From Planctomycetota bacterium (lineage in GTDB: Bacteria > Planctomycetota > PLA2 > JAEUHO01): DNA of 22,705 nucleotides. The notes below the pieces were generated by a model. It ran no database searches and was not told the origin of the DNA. It saw only the letters and a program-made list of their open reading frames with translations. Of the stretch, positions 1 to 7,511 are shown piece by piece (position 1 is the first letter of the stretch; each line of letters begins with the position of its first letter). Location: contig JAPKHB010000020.1 of the NCBI GenBank assembly GCA_026647295.1, positions 1 to 22,705 of the forward strand, in the 5' to 3' direction. A program made the position numbers and the translations under genes.

Positions 1-2311
1 GCTCGAGGAGGCGCTCGCGCTCTCCGTGCGCGACCTGGAGCACAAGGTGCGCAGCGCCCGGCCGGGCGAAGCCCCGCGCCGGCGCGGCCACACGCGTGGA
101 CTGCCCGAGGCGCGCTTCCCCGTCGGGGCCCGCGTGGATGCGCTGCAGCGCCGACAGTGGGAACTGGCCCACGAGCGCCTCGCGCGCATCGTGGACCGCG
201 AGCCCAGCAGCCAGGAAGTGCTGGCCGAGGTGCTGGGCTTCTACCTGCGCCATGCGGAGAACGATCCCCCCGCCGGCCCCGGTTCGGAGCGTTCGGCCTA
301 CCAGGTGGTCATCCACGTCGATGCGCGCGGCGTGCCCCTGGGCCGGGCGGCCGGCGCAAGCCCGCCGCCCGCGCCCGCAACGGACGGGGCGCCAAACGCT
401 GGGGACGTATCGGAGGCCGCCGACGCCCCGGGCGGCGCTGGCTTGCCCGAGCCCCGGTTGGACGCGCCCGAGACCCTCTCCGCGCTGCTCGCCGAGGTGC
501 AACTTGACGCCGGGCTGGAGGCCGTCGGCGGGGAAAGCGAGCGGGCGCGGCTGCGCTGGGAAGCGGCGCTGTGCGATGCGGACTGCATGATCCTCGCGCC
601 GGAGGCCGCGCCGCCGGAGGAGACGCCGCCCCCGGCCTCGGCTTCCGGTCCCTGCGCCTGTGGGACGTCTCGATGCGCTGCTCCGGAGGCCCGCGGCGCC
701 CACGTGCGGCAGCGCACCCCGGTGGACATCAAGACCCCGGACTGGCTGCGCCGGCGCGTGCTCGCGCGGGACCATTACCGCTGCCGCTGCTGCAAGGCCC
801 GCGGCACGCTGCAGGTGCACCACCGCAAGCACCGCGGCAAGGGGGGGCTCACCGTGGAGTCCAACCTGATCACCCTGTGTGCCCGCTGCCATGCGCTGGC
901 CCACGCAGGGCTGCTCGTGCTCGAAGGCGAGGACGCGGCGACGATGGTCGTGCGCCTGGGGCCGGATGGCGCGGCCATCCGGGCATTCCTCGACCAGCAG
1001 GCGCTGCCAGCCTGGGATCCGCAGGCCGGCGCCCCGGTGAGCGGCGCCGGGCCGGGCGCGGGTCCCGGCGCCCCCGGCGCCCCCGGCGCCGGCGCCGCCG
1101 GACCGTTGAGCCCCGCGCTCGAGGACGTGCCTGAGCGGGTGGATGCCGAGTGGTGGCGCCGGCACCTGCCCGCGCTGGGCGCCAACCCCGACCGCACCAT
1201 CGAACTGCGCGGCGGCGTTGCGCTCTGGGACCTGGTGCGCGAGCGGGGGGCGGACCCGTGGCCCGGGGCCGGGCCGCCGGCCACGGGGCCCGGGCCCCGG
1301 CCGCCGGCGACTCCGGCCGACGGAAACCCCGCAACGAACCGGGCTCTCCCGGTGGCGGACGTCCGCCATCCGGCCTTCGCCGGCCTGATCGGGCTCGGCC
1401 GGGTGTTGGACGTGCTGGAGGTTGCCGCACGCGACGCCAAGCAGCGCCAGGCCCCCTTCCCCCACACGCTCCTCCTGGGCCCTCCAGGTACCGGGAAGAC
1501 GACCCTGGCCGAACGCGTGGCGCAGCGGGTGGGCGCGCGCCTTGAGCGGGCGACCGGCGCACTGCTCGGAGGCGCGGCCGACCTGCTCGGGCTGCTGGCC
1601 CGGTTGGAGCCCGGCGACGTGCTGTTCGTGGACGAGATCCACGCGCTCCCGCGCGGGGTGATGGAGGTGCTCTACCAGGCCATGTCGCAGGGTTTCGTGC
1701 CGGTGGTCCTGCGCCAGGGCGCCGCGCGGCGAGCCATCCAGGTGCAGGTCCATCCCTTCACGCTCCTGGCCACCACGACCGAGGCGGCGCGCCTTCCGGG
1801 GGCGCTCAAGGGACGTTTCGCCCTGTACGAAAGCCTCTCCTGGTACCCGCCGGGGGATCTCGAGGCGGTGGCCCTGGCCCACGCGCGCGCCGTAGGCCTC
1901 GGGCTGGACCTCGCGGGGGCGCAGGTGCTGGCGGCAGCCGCCCGCGGTACGCCGCGGGACGTGCGCCGACTGGTGGATCGCCTGCGCGCGGACCGGGTGG
2001 CCCACGGGTTGGCCCTCGGGGACCTGGGCGCTGCCGAGGCCGGGGCGGCCTTGCAGCGCTTGGGTTACGACGAGGCCGGACTGTGCCCGGACGAGCAACG
2101 CTACCTGGCCCTCCTGGCCGGGCAGGGCGAGCCGATGCCGATCACGCTCCTCGCGGCGGCGATGGGCCTGGACCGGCGGACCACGGAGTTGGAGGTGGAC
2201 GTGCCGCTCCGGCGCCGGGGCTTGGTGCGCGTCACCCGCCGCGGGCGCGAACTCACCCTGGCCGGCCAGCGCCATGCGACCGCCGCCCGTCGGCCGTCCG
2301 CAGACGGCTAG
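1..2311 (+). CDS. HNH endonuclease fused to RuvB-like AAA+ ATPase (5' partial)
   Basis: The frame is open to the left edge, so the gene probably starts upstream; the first in-window start codon is a GTG at 26, and residue numbers here count from it (761 aa). Residues about 1-120 form a helical N-terminal region. An HNH nuclease domain spans about 236-295: zinc-type cysteines C253/C256 and C285/C288, the tandem H265-H266, N280 and H289. Two Gly/Ala/Pro-rich linkers (about 339-365 and 415-440) lead to a RuvB-like motor. That motor has Walker A GPPGTGKT at 485, Walker B LFVDEIH at 533-539, a sensor-1 segment near 580-585, a RuvB-like arginine finger at R597 and a sensor-2 TPR motif at 642-644. 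A C-terminal winged helix (about 690-750) matches the RuvB DNA-binding domain. HNH domains cut DNA and RuvB drives Holliday-junction branch migration. A combined motor-nuclease acting on branched or foreign DNA is inference. The domain calls are firm; the biological role is unknown. Confidence 0.85.
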   Translation, partial: LEEALALSVRDLEHKVRSARPGEAPRRRGHTRGLPEARFPVGARVDALQRRQWELAHERLARIVDREPSSQEVLAEVLGFYLRHAENDPPAGPGSERSAYQVVIHVDARGVPLGRAAGASPPPAPATDGAPNAGDVSEAADAPGGAGLPEPRLDAPETLSALLAEVQLDAGLEAVGGESERARLRWEAALCDADCMILAPEAAPPEETPPPASASGPCACGTSRCAAPEARGAHVRQRTPVDIKTPDWLRRRVLARDHYRCRCCKARGTLQVHHRKHRGKGGLTVESNLITLCARCHALAHAGLLVLEGEDAATMVVRLGPDGAAIRAFLDQQALPAWDPQAGAPVSGAGPGAGPGAPGAPGAGAAGPLSPALEDVPERVDAEWWRRHLPALGANPDRTIELRGGVALWDLVRERGADPWPGAGPPATGPGPRPPATPADGNPATNRALPVADVRHPAFAGLIGLGRVLDVLEVAARDAKQRQAPFPHTLLLGPPGTGKTTLAERVAQRVGARLERATGALLGGAADLLGLLARLEPGDVLFVDEIHALPRGVMEVLYQAMSQGFVPVVLRQGAARRAIQVQVHPFTLLATTTEAARLPGALKGRFALYESLSWYPPGDLEAVALAHARAVGLGLDLAGAQVLAAAARGTPRDVRRLVDRLRADRVAHGLALGDLGAAEAGAALQRLGYDEAGLCPDEQRYLALLAGQGEPMPITLLAAAMGLDRRTTELEVDVPLRRRGLVRVTRRGRELTLAGQRHATAARRPSADG
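1041..1101 (+). repeat. GC-rich Gly-Ala-Pro codon repeat in the HNH-RuvB linker
   Basis: Short tandem units of the type ggcgcccc recur here and encode a Gly-Ala-Pro linker (about residues 339-359) between the HNH and RuvB-like halves. It is a flexible interdomain spacer, possibly length-variable between strains through slippage. Confidence 0.6.
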
Positions 2312-3282
2312 CCGCGGAGCGCCTCGAGGGCGCGCCGCACCTCGACCTTGAGCACCTGCTTGCGCCACATGGCCAGGTGGTCGGTGTTGTCCAGCGGCTT
2401 GGCCCGTCGGCTCGCGGCCTGCGCGGCGGCCTCGACCGCCTCGTCGTCCAGCGCGCGCCCCTCCAACAGGGCACCGGCCTCCTCGCAAAGCACCGGGCGC
2501 GGACCGACCGCGTTGAGGACGATCCGGGCCTCGGCCACCCGGTCGCCCTCGTGGCGCAGGCGCACGGCGCAGGCGGCCACCGGGAAGTCGAACGCCCCCC
2601 GCCGGCGCACCTTGCGGTAGGTGCTGCGGGCGGTCCCCTGGTCGGGAATCTCCACCCCCGTGAGCAGCTCGTCGGGCCGCTTGGTGAGGTACTGGATGCC
2701 GTCCTCGCCAAAGAGGTCCAGGATCGGCAGCACGCGTTCGCCCGCGGGCCCGAGCAGGTGGACGCGGGCGTCCAACGCGATCAGCACGGGCACCGTGTCC
2801 GAGGAGTTGACCGCCCAGCAGATGCTGGACGAAGGCGCGGTCCAGCAGGTGTCGCCCTCGCACTTGAGGCAGAAGTGGATGGCGCGGCGCCACTCGTAGT
2901 TCTGGTTGTAGTAGTTGCAACGGGTGTCCAGGCACACGTTGCCCCCGAGGGTCCCCATGTTGCGCAAGACCGGCGTGCTGATCTGCGTCACCGCATGGTG
3001 CAGCGCGGGCAGGCGCTGCCGCAGGTCCGCGCGGCGCTCCAACGCGCGCAACGTGACCCCGGCCCCCAGCCGCACGAACCCCTCCAGCGCCACCTCCCGC
3101 AGCCCCTGGACCCGGGACAGGGAGACCAGCGTCGCCGGCAGTTGGTGGCGTCGCTTCATGTTCGGGAGCAGGTCGGTGCCGCCTGCCAGCACGGCGGCGC
3201 TCGGCCCCTCGCCCGCCAGGATGCGCACCACCTCGCCGGCGTCGCGGGGCGTGCGCCAGGCAAAGGTCGGCAGGCGCATCAT
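2308..3282 (-). CDS. hcrB: FAD subunit of a 4-hydroxybenzoyl-CoA reductase-like molybdoenzyme (HcrB-like, with [4Fe-4S] insertion)
   Basis: This is a 324-aa subunit of the xanthine oxidase family that binds FAD. The N-terminal half has the FAD-loop motif AGGTDLLPNMK (about residues 38-48) and the LRNMGTLGGN motif (about 107-116). The CO-dehydrogenase flavoprotein C-terminal domain follows. An insertion typical of 4-hydroxybenzoyl-CoA reductase beta carries C122, C138, C146 and C155. As I recall them, these are the same positions that ligate the extra [4Fe-4S] cluster in the Thauera aromatica enzyme. The start is the first of two adjacent ATG codons and overlaps the stop of the molybdenum subunit as ATGA, implying translational coupling. 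The stop overlaps that of the convergent HNH-RuvB gene within CTAG. The known enzyme reductively removes the para-hydroxyl of 4-hydroxybenzoyl-CoA to give benzoyl-CoA in anaerobic aromatic degradation. The substrate here is inferred; a related acyl-CoA or N-heterocycle is possible. Confidence 0.85.
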   Translation of the reverse strand: MMRLPTFAWRTPRDAGEVVRILAGEGPSAAVLAGGTDLLPNMKRRHQLPATLVSLSRVQGLREVALEGFVRLGAGVTLRALERRADLRQRLPALHHAVTQISTPVLRNMGTLGGNVCLDTRCNYYNQNYEWRRAIHFCLKCEGDTCWTAPSSSICWAVNSSDTVPVLIALDARVHLLGPAGERVLPILDLFGEDGIQYLTKRPDELLTGVEIPDQGTARSTYRKVRRRGAFDFPVAACAVRLRHEGDRVAEARIVLNAVGPRPVLCEEAGALLEGRALDDEAVEAAAQAASRRAKPLDNTDHLAMWRKQVLKVEVRRALEALRG

Positions 3283-5771
3283 GCGCGGGCTCCCGGGCGG
3301 GCCGCGGCCCGGGGGGGACGGGGGGCCGTCCCGTCGCCCCCCTCGGCCTCCGTCTTGACGCGCATGACCTCGCCGATGCGCAGGTCGGGGAAGCGCTTGG
3401 GGCCCACGCGGCGGTCGGGGGCGGCGAGCGCGCGCAGCACCTTGTCCGGGGTGATGGGCACCTCGTCCACCCGCACACCGACGGCGTCGTACACCGCGTT
3501 GGCCACGGCCGGCATGATGGGCAGCAGCGGCCCCTGGCCGACCTCCTTGGCCCCGAAGGGGGCGTTGGGGTCCGGGTCCTCGATCAGCCAGGTGGTGACC
3601 GGGGGCATCTCCTTCGTGGTCGGACTCTTGTACTCGAGCATCGAGGGGATCTTGTGCACACCGAACCGGTTGGGCCGGTAGGCCATCTCCTCCATCAGCG
3701 CCTCGCCGAGCCCCATGTACACGCTGCCCTCCACCTGGCCGATCACCGAGAGCCGGTGGATGCACTGCCCCACGTCGTGGGCGATCCAGACGTGCTCGGG
3801 CGTCACCACGCCCGTCTCCTCGTCCACGCTCACCTCGACGACCGCGGCGGTATACGAGTACGCCGGCGACGGCCCCACCCCCGCCCCGCGGTACCGCCCG
3901 GGCGTGGCGGGCGGCGTATACGAGCCCGCACAGGCGATGGTGCCCCCCTCGGCTTCGGCAAGGCCCACCGCCTCGGCGAAGGCCATCCCGCGCTCGGGAT
4001 CCTGCACGTCGAAGACGCGCCGCTCGGCGAAGCGCAGGCGGTCCGCCGGCACGCCCAGGTGCCGGGCGGCGGCCCGGGCCACCGGCGCGCGCGCCCGCTC
4101 GGCGGCCTGGAAGGCCGCGTGGCCCACCATCATCGTGACCCGGCTCGAATAGGAGCCCAGGTCCACGGGGGTCAACTGCGTGTCGGCGACGTGCAGGCGG
4201 ATGTCCAGGAGGTCCACGCCCAGGATCTCCGCCACCACCTGCGCGAGCACGGTGTCGCTGCCCTGCCCGATCTCGGTCTCGCCACACAGCACCGCCACCC
4301 CTCCGCCGCGGTCGAGTTGTACCGTCACGCCGCTGTGCGGCATCGCGTTCCAGTAGATGGGCAGACCCGCGCCACAGATGTAGGACGCACAGGCCAAGCC
4401 CACCCCACGGCCCCGCGGGAGCCGGCGGAACTTCTGCCGCCACCCGCTGCCCTCGACGACCTGACGGATGCACGCGCCCAACCCCATCGAACCCACCCTG
4501 AGCCAGTTGGCCGTCACGGCGTGCGGGGGCTGGAGGTGCGCAAGGCGCATCTCGGCGGGGTCGAGCCCCAGCGCCTCGGCGGCCTTGTCGATCTGGACCT
4601 CCAGGCCGAAGCGGGGCTGGGGCGTGCCGTGGCCGCGCTTGGGTCCGCAGGGCGCCTTGTTGGTGAAGCAGCGCACGCCGTCGAAGCGGTAGGCCGGCAC
4701 CTGGTAGGTCACCGTCTGGAGCGCCCCGGTGTAGTAGGTGCTCGCCACCCCGTAGGAGCCATAGGCGCCGCCGTCCAGAAGCGTCTGGAAGTGCATCGCC
4801 GTGATCCCGCCGTCGCGGCGAAAGCCGGTGCGCGACCGCATCAGGACCGGGTGGCGTCCGCGGTGGCAGTAGAACACCTCCTCGCGCGTGAGCGCGATCT
4901 TCACGGGCCGCCCGCTCATCAGGGCCAGCTTGGCCACCACGATCTCGTGGTTGAAGGGGTCGCTCTTGCCCCCGAACCCGCCTCCGTTCGGACAGGCGAT
5001 GACGCGGACCCGGCTGGGCGGCATCTCGAGCACCTTGGAGAGCGCACGGTGCAGGTAGTGCGGCGTCTGCGTGGAGGACCAGATCGTCAGCCGACCGTCG
5101 GGCTCGCGCACCGCCAGCGCGGCGTGCTGTTCCATCGGCAGGTGCGTGTTGCCCTGGAAGAAGAACAGGTCGTCGAGCACGAGGTCGGCGTCCGCCAGGC
5201 CCTCCTCGACCGCGCCGAACTGCATCGCGATCCGCTTGTGCACGTTGCCGTCGTCGCCGTGGTCGTGGAGCGGCTCCACCTCGTTCTTGAGCGCCTCGGC
5301 CGGGTCCTGGAGCACGGGCAGCGGCTCGTACTCGACGCGGATCGCCTTGAGGGCCTCGAAAGCCGTGTCCTCGTCGCAGGCGGCCACGGCCGCGATCGGA
5401 TCGCCCACGAAGCGCACCTTGTCGCGGCACAGCGCGTGCTCGTCCTGCGAGACCGGCAGGATCCCGAAGGGGATCGGCAGCGCCTCCCCCGTCAGCACCG
5501 CCACGACCCCGGGCAGGGCGAGCGCCGGGGCGGCGTCCACCGCGAGCAGGCGGGCGTGGGCGACCTCCGAACGCAGCAGCTTGCAGTGCAGCATCCGGGG
5601 CAGCGAAAGGTCGTCCGCGAAGCGCGTCTCCCCGGTCACCTTGGCCAGCGCGTCCACCCGGACCGGCGAGGCGCCGACGACGCGATAGCCCTCGGCGAGC
5701 TGGTCGAGCAGCCCCCGCCGCTCGGGCGTCGGCGTCCCGTCGTCCGCGCCGTGGCGGCGGTCAACCCCCAT
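3279..5771 (-). CDS. hcrA: Molybdopterin-binding large subunit, 4-hydroxybenzoyl-CoA reductase/xanthine dehydrogenase family (HcrA-like)
   Basis: This 830-aa protein has the two-part layout of the family. An N-terminal aldehyde oxidase/xanthine dehydrogenase a/b hammerhead (about residues 30-150, including the DALAKVTGETRFADD signature) precedes the Mo-cofactor domains. Visible motifs are GGGFGGK at about 263-269, a PCG..RGHGTPQ segment around G380-H381 (in place of the FRGFGGPQ of xanthine dehydrogenase, as I recall for HcrA), GETEIGQG, and GAKEVGQG with E743 as the likely catalytic glutamate. The C-terminus has an Ala/Arg/Pro-rich tail beyond the usual end. The gene overlaps its neighbours by 11 bases upstream and 4 bases downstream. 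It is the active-site subunit, holding the molybdopterin cofactor and receiving electrons from FAD via the Fe-S clusters. Family assignment is firm; the substrate is inferred mostly from the partner FAD subunit. Confidence 0.85.
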   Translation of the reverse strand: MGVDRRHGADDGTPTPERRGLLDQLAEGYRVVGASPVRVDALAKVTGETRFADDLSLPRMLHCKLLRSEVAHARLLAVDAAPALALPGVVAVLTGEALPIPFGILPVSQDEHALCRDKVRFVGDPIAAVAACDEDTAFEALKAIRVEYEPLPVLQDPAEALKNEVEPLHDHGDDGNVHKRIAMQFGAVEEGLADADLVLDDLFFFQGNTHLPMEQHAALAVREPDGRLTIWSSTQTPHYLHRALSKVLEMPPSRVRVIACPNGGGFGGKSDPFNHEIVVAKLALMSGRPVKIALTREEVFYCHRGRHPVLMRSRTGFRRDGGITAMHFQTLLDGGAYGSYGVASTYYTGALQTVTYQVPAYRFDGVRCFTNKAPCGPKRGHGTPQPRFGLEVQIDKAAEALGLDPAEMRLAHLQPPHAVTANWLRVGSMGLGACIRQVVEGSGWRQKFRRLPRGRGVGLACASYICGAGLPIYWNAMPHSGVTVQLDRGGGVAVLCGETEIGQGSDTVLAQVVAEILGVDLLDIRLHVADTQLTPVDLGSYSSRVTMMVGHAAFQAAERARAPVARAAARHLGVPADRLRFAERRVFDVQDPERGMAFAEAVGLAEAEGGTIACAGSYTPPATPGRYRGAGVGPSPAYSYTAAVVEVSVDEETGVVTPEHVWIAHDVGQCIHRLSVIGQVEGSVYMGLGEALMEEMAYRPNRFGVHKIPSMLEYKSPTTKEMPPVTTWLIEDPDPNAPFGAKEVGQGPLLPIMPAVANAVYDAVGVRVDEVPITPDKVLRALAAPDRRVGPKRFPDLRIGEVMRVKTEAEGGDGTAPRPPRAAARPGARA

Positions 5772-6291
5772 GGCGGCCCTCCGCGGCCGCGCCCTCGGCG
5801 CGGCGCTGCGCGGCCCGTTCGACCGCCTCGTAGATCTTCAGGTAGCCGGTGCAACGGCACAGGTTCCCGGACAGTTCCTCGACGAGTTGCGCGCGGGTCG
5901 GCCGGGGCTCGCGCGCGAGCACGTGCTCCGCCACCAGCAGGAAGCCGGGGGTGCAATAGCCGCACTGGGCCGCCCCCAGTTCCGCAAAGGCCCGCTGCAG
6001 GTCGCTCGGGCCCTCGGGGCCCGCCAGCCCCTCGACGGTGCGGATCTCGCGCCCTTCGCACTCCAGCCCGAGCACGAGACAGGAAAGGACGGGCTCGCCG
6101 TCGAGCAGCACGGTGCAGGTGCCGCACTCGCCGAGTTCGCAGCCGTGTTTGGTGCCCGTGAGGCCCAGGTCCTCCCGGAGCACCTCGAGCAGCGTGCGGT
6201 GCGGCCGGAACGCGACCGTGACGCTCTCGCCGTTCACGCGCCAGGTGGCCTGGACCCTGCGGGCCGTCGGACCCGCGGCTTGCTCGCTCAT
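5761..6291 (-). CDS. hcrC: [2Fe-2S] small subunit of the molybdoenzyme (HcrC-like)
   Basis: This 176-aa protein has the standard two-cluster layout of xanthine oxidase-family small subunits. A plant-type ferredoxin domain has cluster ligands C51, C56, C59 and C71. The four-helix-bundle domain has C110, C113, C145 and C147, in the CGYCTPG and CRCTGY motifs. It passes electrons between FAD and the molybdenum centre. The ATG start is supported by a GGAGG Shine-Dalgarno six bases upstream. The stop lies inside the start region of the large-subunit gene. It is the first gene of a small-large-FAD subunit operon. It follows a secreted-protein gene by only 38 bases, so co-transcription from further upstream is possible. 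No XdhC/CoxF-type maturation gene is visible in the window. Confidence 0.9.
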   Translation of the reverse strand: MSEQAAGPTARRVQATWRVNGESVTVAFRPHRTLLEVLREDLGLTGTKHGCELGECGTCTVLLDGEPVLSCLVLGLECEGREIRTVEGLAGPEGPSDLQRAFAELGAAQCGYCTPGFLLVAEHVLAREPRPTRAQLVEELSGNLCRCTGYLKIYEAVERAAQRRAEGAAAEGRHGG

Positions 6292-6297
6292 GGATCG

Positions 6298-6302
6298 CCT
6301 CC
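6298..6302 (-). promoter_or_regulatory. Shine-Dalgarno of the [2Fe-2S] subunit gene
   Basis: GGAGG on the minus strand with a six-base spacer to the ATG at 6291. It is a strong ribosome site that fixes the start of the molybdoenzyme operon. Confidence 0.7.
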
Positions 6303-6322
6303 GGGGGTCGGTCGCCCGGGCG

Positions 6323-6339
6323 CCCCCGCCTAGCGGGGG
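6323..6339 (-). terminator. GC hairpin spanning the stop codon of the upstream secreted protein
   Basis: A perfect 7-bp inverted repeat (cccccgc / gcggggg) with a 3-base loop lies at the end of the minus-strand secreted-protein gene; its loop is the TAG stop codon. There is no T-run, so it is at best a weak or factor-assisted terminator, or an RNA-stability hairpin between that gene and the molybdoenzyme operon. Confidence 0.3.
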
Positions 6340-7415
6340 GCCGGGACCCCCATCTGGAAGGAGGCCACGAAGGCCTCGAACACGCGCCGTCCCTTGGCGT
6401 CGCTTCCCTTGGGCATCGAGGCCCGCAGCCGGAACAGTTCGCCCGACCCGCGCTTCACGATCGCGATGAGGATCGTCTGGTCCTTCCCGCCGACCGCCGC
6501 CTGGGCCGTCACGAGCCGCGCCTGCTTGCCGAAGACCTCGATCGTGGAGATGCGCGCCTCGCCCCCACCCGCCTGGTAGTGGTCGACGAGGCGGGCGGCG
6601 TCGTCGGCCGCGTCGCCCTCGAAGGCCAGGTGGTACACGCCCAGGTCCGGGTCGTCGGCCCCGATGCCCTCGAATTGCACGACGTGGCTCGACCGGGCCG
6701 GCACGATGACGCCGTAGTTGCTCGGGTAGCGGCAGGAGAAGAGCACCTCATTGTTGCGGTACGCGCCCTCACCCACGGGCCCGGAGGCCTGGGCCTCCGC
6801 GCCCTCGAAGGCGAACGACTCGCGCAGGGCGTCGATGCGGGCGGTGATCCGGGACCAATGCGTGCTCTGCGCGGTGGCGTAGAGCATGTATTCGTAGCCC
6901 GGGCCGAGGAAGTAGGTGGCGTTCACGCGGTAGGTGACCGGCGGCGGCGGGATGCGCGGAGCGGGGTCGCCCTCCTTGGGCTCGGACTTCACCGTGAACG
7001 TGGCGTCCACGATCACGAGCGGCACGGGGCGCGCCGGGGGCGCCGAGGGCACGCGCCGCATGGCGGTCACCTGCAGGCGCGGGTTCTGCGCCCAGTCCCG
7101 GCGCACGGCGCCCTCCAGGTCCTCGACGCTGGCGGCGCTGCGCGAGCGGGCGCTCAAGACGGCCTCGCTCCCGGTGACCGGATCCCAGAAGGTCGCCAGG
7201 CGCTTCCACACCGTGGGCGTGCCGGCCTCCGCCGAGAGCTTCCAGCCCTCGGGCACCTTGGCGCTCACGCCCAGCGCCTCGTTACGGAAGCGCCCGGCCG
7301 GGGCGGCCTCCTCCGGGGCGGCCCGGGCGGGCTCGGGCGCTAGGAGCCCCAGGACGGGCACGAGAAGGGCCAGGCACGCCACCCGAAGGCGGCAACGGGC
7401 GGAAGGGGTGCGCAT
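6330..7415 (-). CDS. Secreted protein of unknown function with two alpha/beta modules
   Basis: This 361-aa protein has a clear Sec signal peptide: a basic n-region, a Leu/Val/Ala core, and an ARA cleavage site near residue 32. The mature part looks like two similar modules of about 150 residues (about 40-205 and 215-361). Each starts with a short aromatic strand followed by a Pro-Trp or Pro-Ser turn and ends with a helix before a Phe-rich strand (ALRESFAF; AFVASFQM). This pattern resembles the modules of the two secreted proteins at 15894-19058. I do not recognise a named family; a periplasmic ligand-binding or PsbP/Mog1-like fold is a guess. The ATG start has a GGAGG Shine-Dalgarno five bases upstream. 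The gene diverges from the M48 peptidase gene and lies directly upstream of the molybdoenzyme operon. Confidence 0.75.
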   Translation of the reverse strand: MRTPSARCRLRVACLALLVPVLGLLAPEPARAAPEEAAPAGRFRNEALGVSAKVPEGWKLSAEAGTPTVWKRLATFWDPVTGSEAVLSARSRSAASVEDLEGAVRRDWAQNPRLQVTAMRRVPSAPPARPVPLVIVDATFTVKSEPKEGDPAPRIPPPPVTYRVNATYFLGPGYEYMLYATAQSTHWSRITARIDALRESFAFEGAEAQASGPVGEGAYRNNEVLFSCRYPSNYGVIVPARSSHVVQFEGIGADDPDLGVYHLAFEGDAADDAARLVDHYQAGGGEARISTIEVFGKQARLVTAQAAVGGKDQTILIAIVKRGSGELFRLRASMPKGSDAKGRRVFEAFVASFQMGVPAPR

Positions 7416-7420
7416 CGCGA

Positions 7421-7425
7421 CCTCC
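7421..7425 (-). promoter_or_regulatory. Shine-Dalgarno of the secreted protein gene
   Basis: GGAGG on the minus strand, five bases before the ATG at 7415; it supports that start codon. Confidence 0.65.
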
Positions 7426-7445
7426 GACGGTCGGGTCCGGCCAGC

Positions 7446-7451
7446 AAGGTA
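7446..7451 (-). promoter_or_regulatory. Possible -10 element for the secreted protein gene
   Basis: TACCTT on the minus strand about 30 bases upstream of the ATG at 7415 fits a TAnnnT -10 hexamer. No -35 box is recognisable. The call is weak and rests on spacing only. Confidence 0.3.
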
Positions 7452-7475
7452 CCCGGGATCGGAGAAGATCCGGGC
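7452..7475. other. Imperfect inverted repeat in a divergent intergenic region
   Basis: The arms cccgggatc and gatccgggc pair around a six-base loop, with one bulged G. It lies between the divergent secreted-protein and M48 peptidase genes, so it could be an operator for either. The rest of the 96-bp gap holds only the -10-like elements and a ribosome site. Confidence 0.3.
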
Positions 7476-7492
7476 GGCCCGCCCGACCCCGG

Positions 7493-7498
7493 TAGGCT
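7493..7498 (+). promoter_or_regulatory. -10-like TAGGCT upstream of the M48 peptidase
   Basis: TAGGCT ends 13 bases before the ATG at 7512. A transcript starting 6-8 bases downstream would have a leader of only about 5-8 bases, and no Shine-Dalgarno is present. This fits a leaderless or near-leaderless message. Confidence 0.4.
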
Positions 7499-7511
7499 CA
7501 CCCCCCGACCC

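Noticed and set aside
1041..1101. Repeated ggcgcc-type units considered as a CRISPR or regulatory repeat
   Set aside because: Units are short, in-frame codon repeats inside the HNH-RuvB linker with no spacers.
2308..5430. Extended reading of the FAD-subunit frame up to 5430
   Set aside because: Only the part from the ATG at 3282 has FAD-subunit sequence. Upstream it is out of frame with the molybdenum subunit and is low complexity.
3654..6161. A long plus-strand frame antisense to the molybdoenzyme genes
   Set aside because: The minus strand carries intact cofactor motifs in three coupled genes; the plus-strand translation has none.
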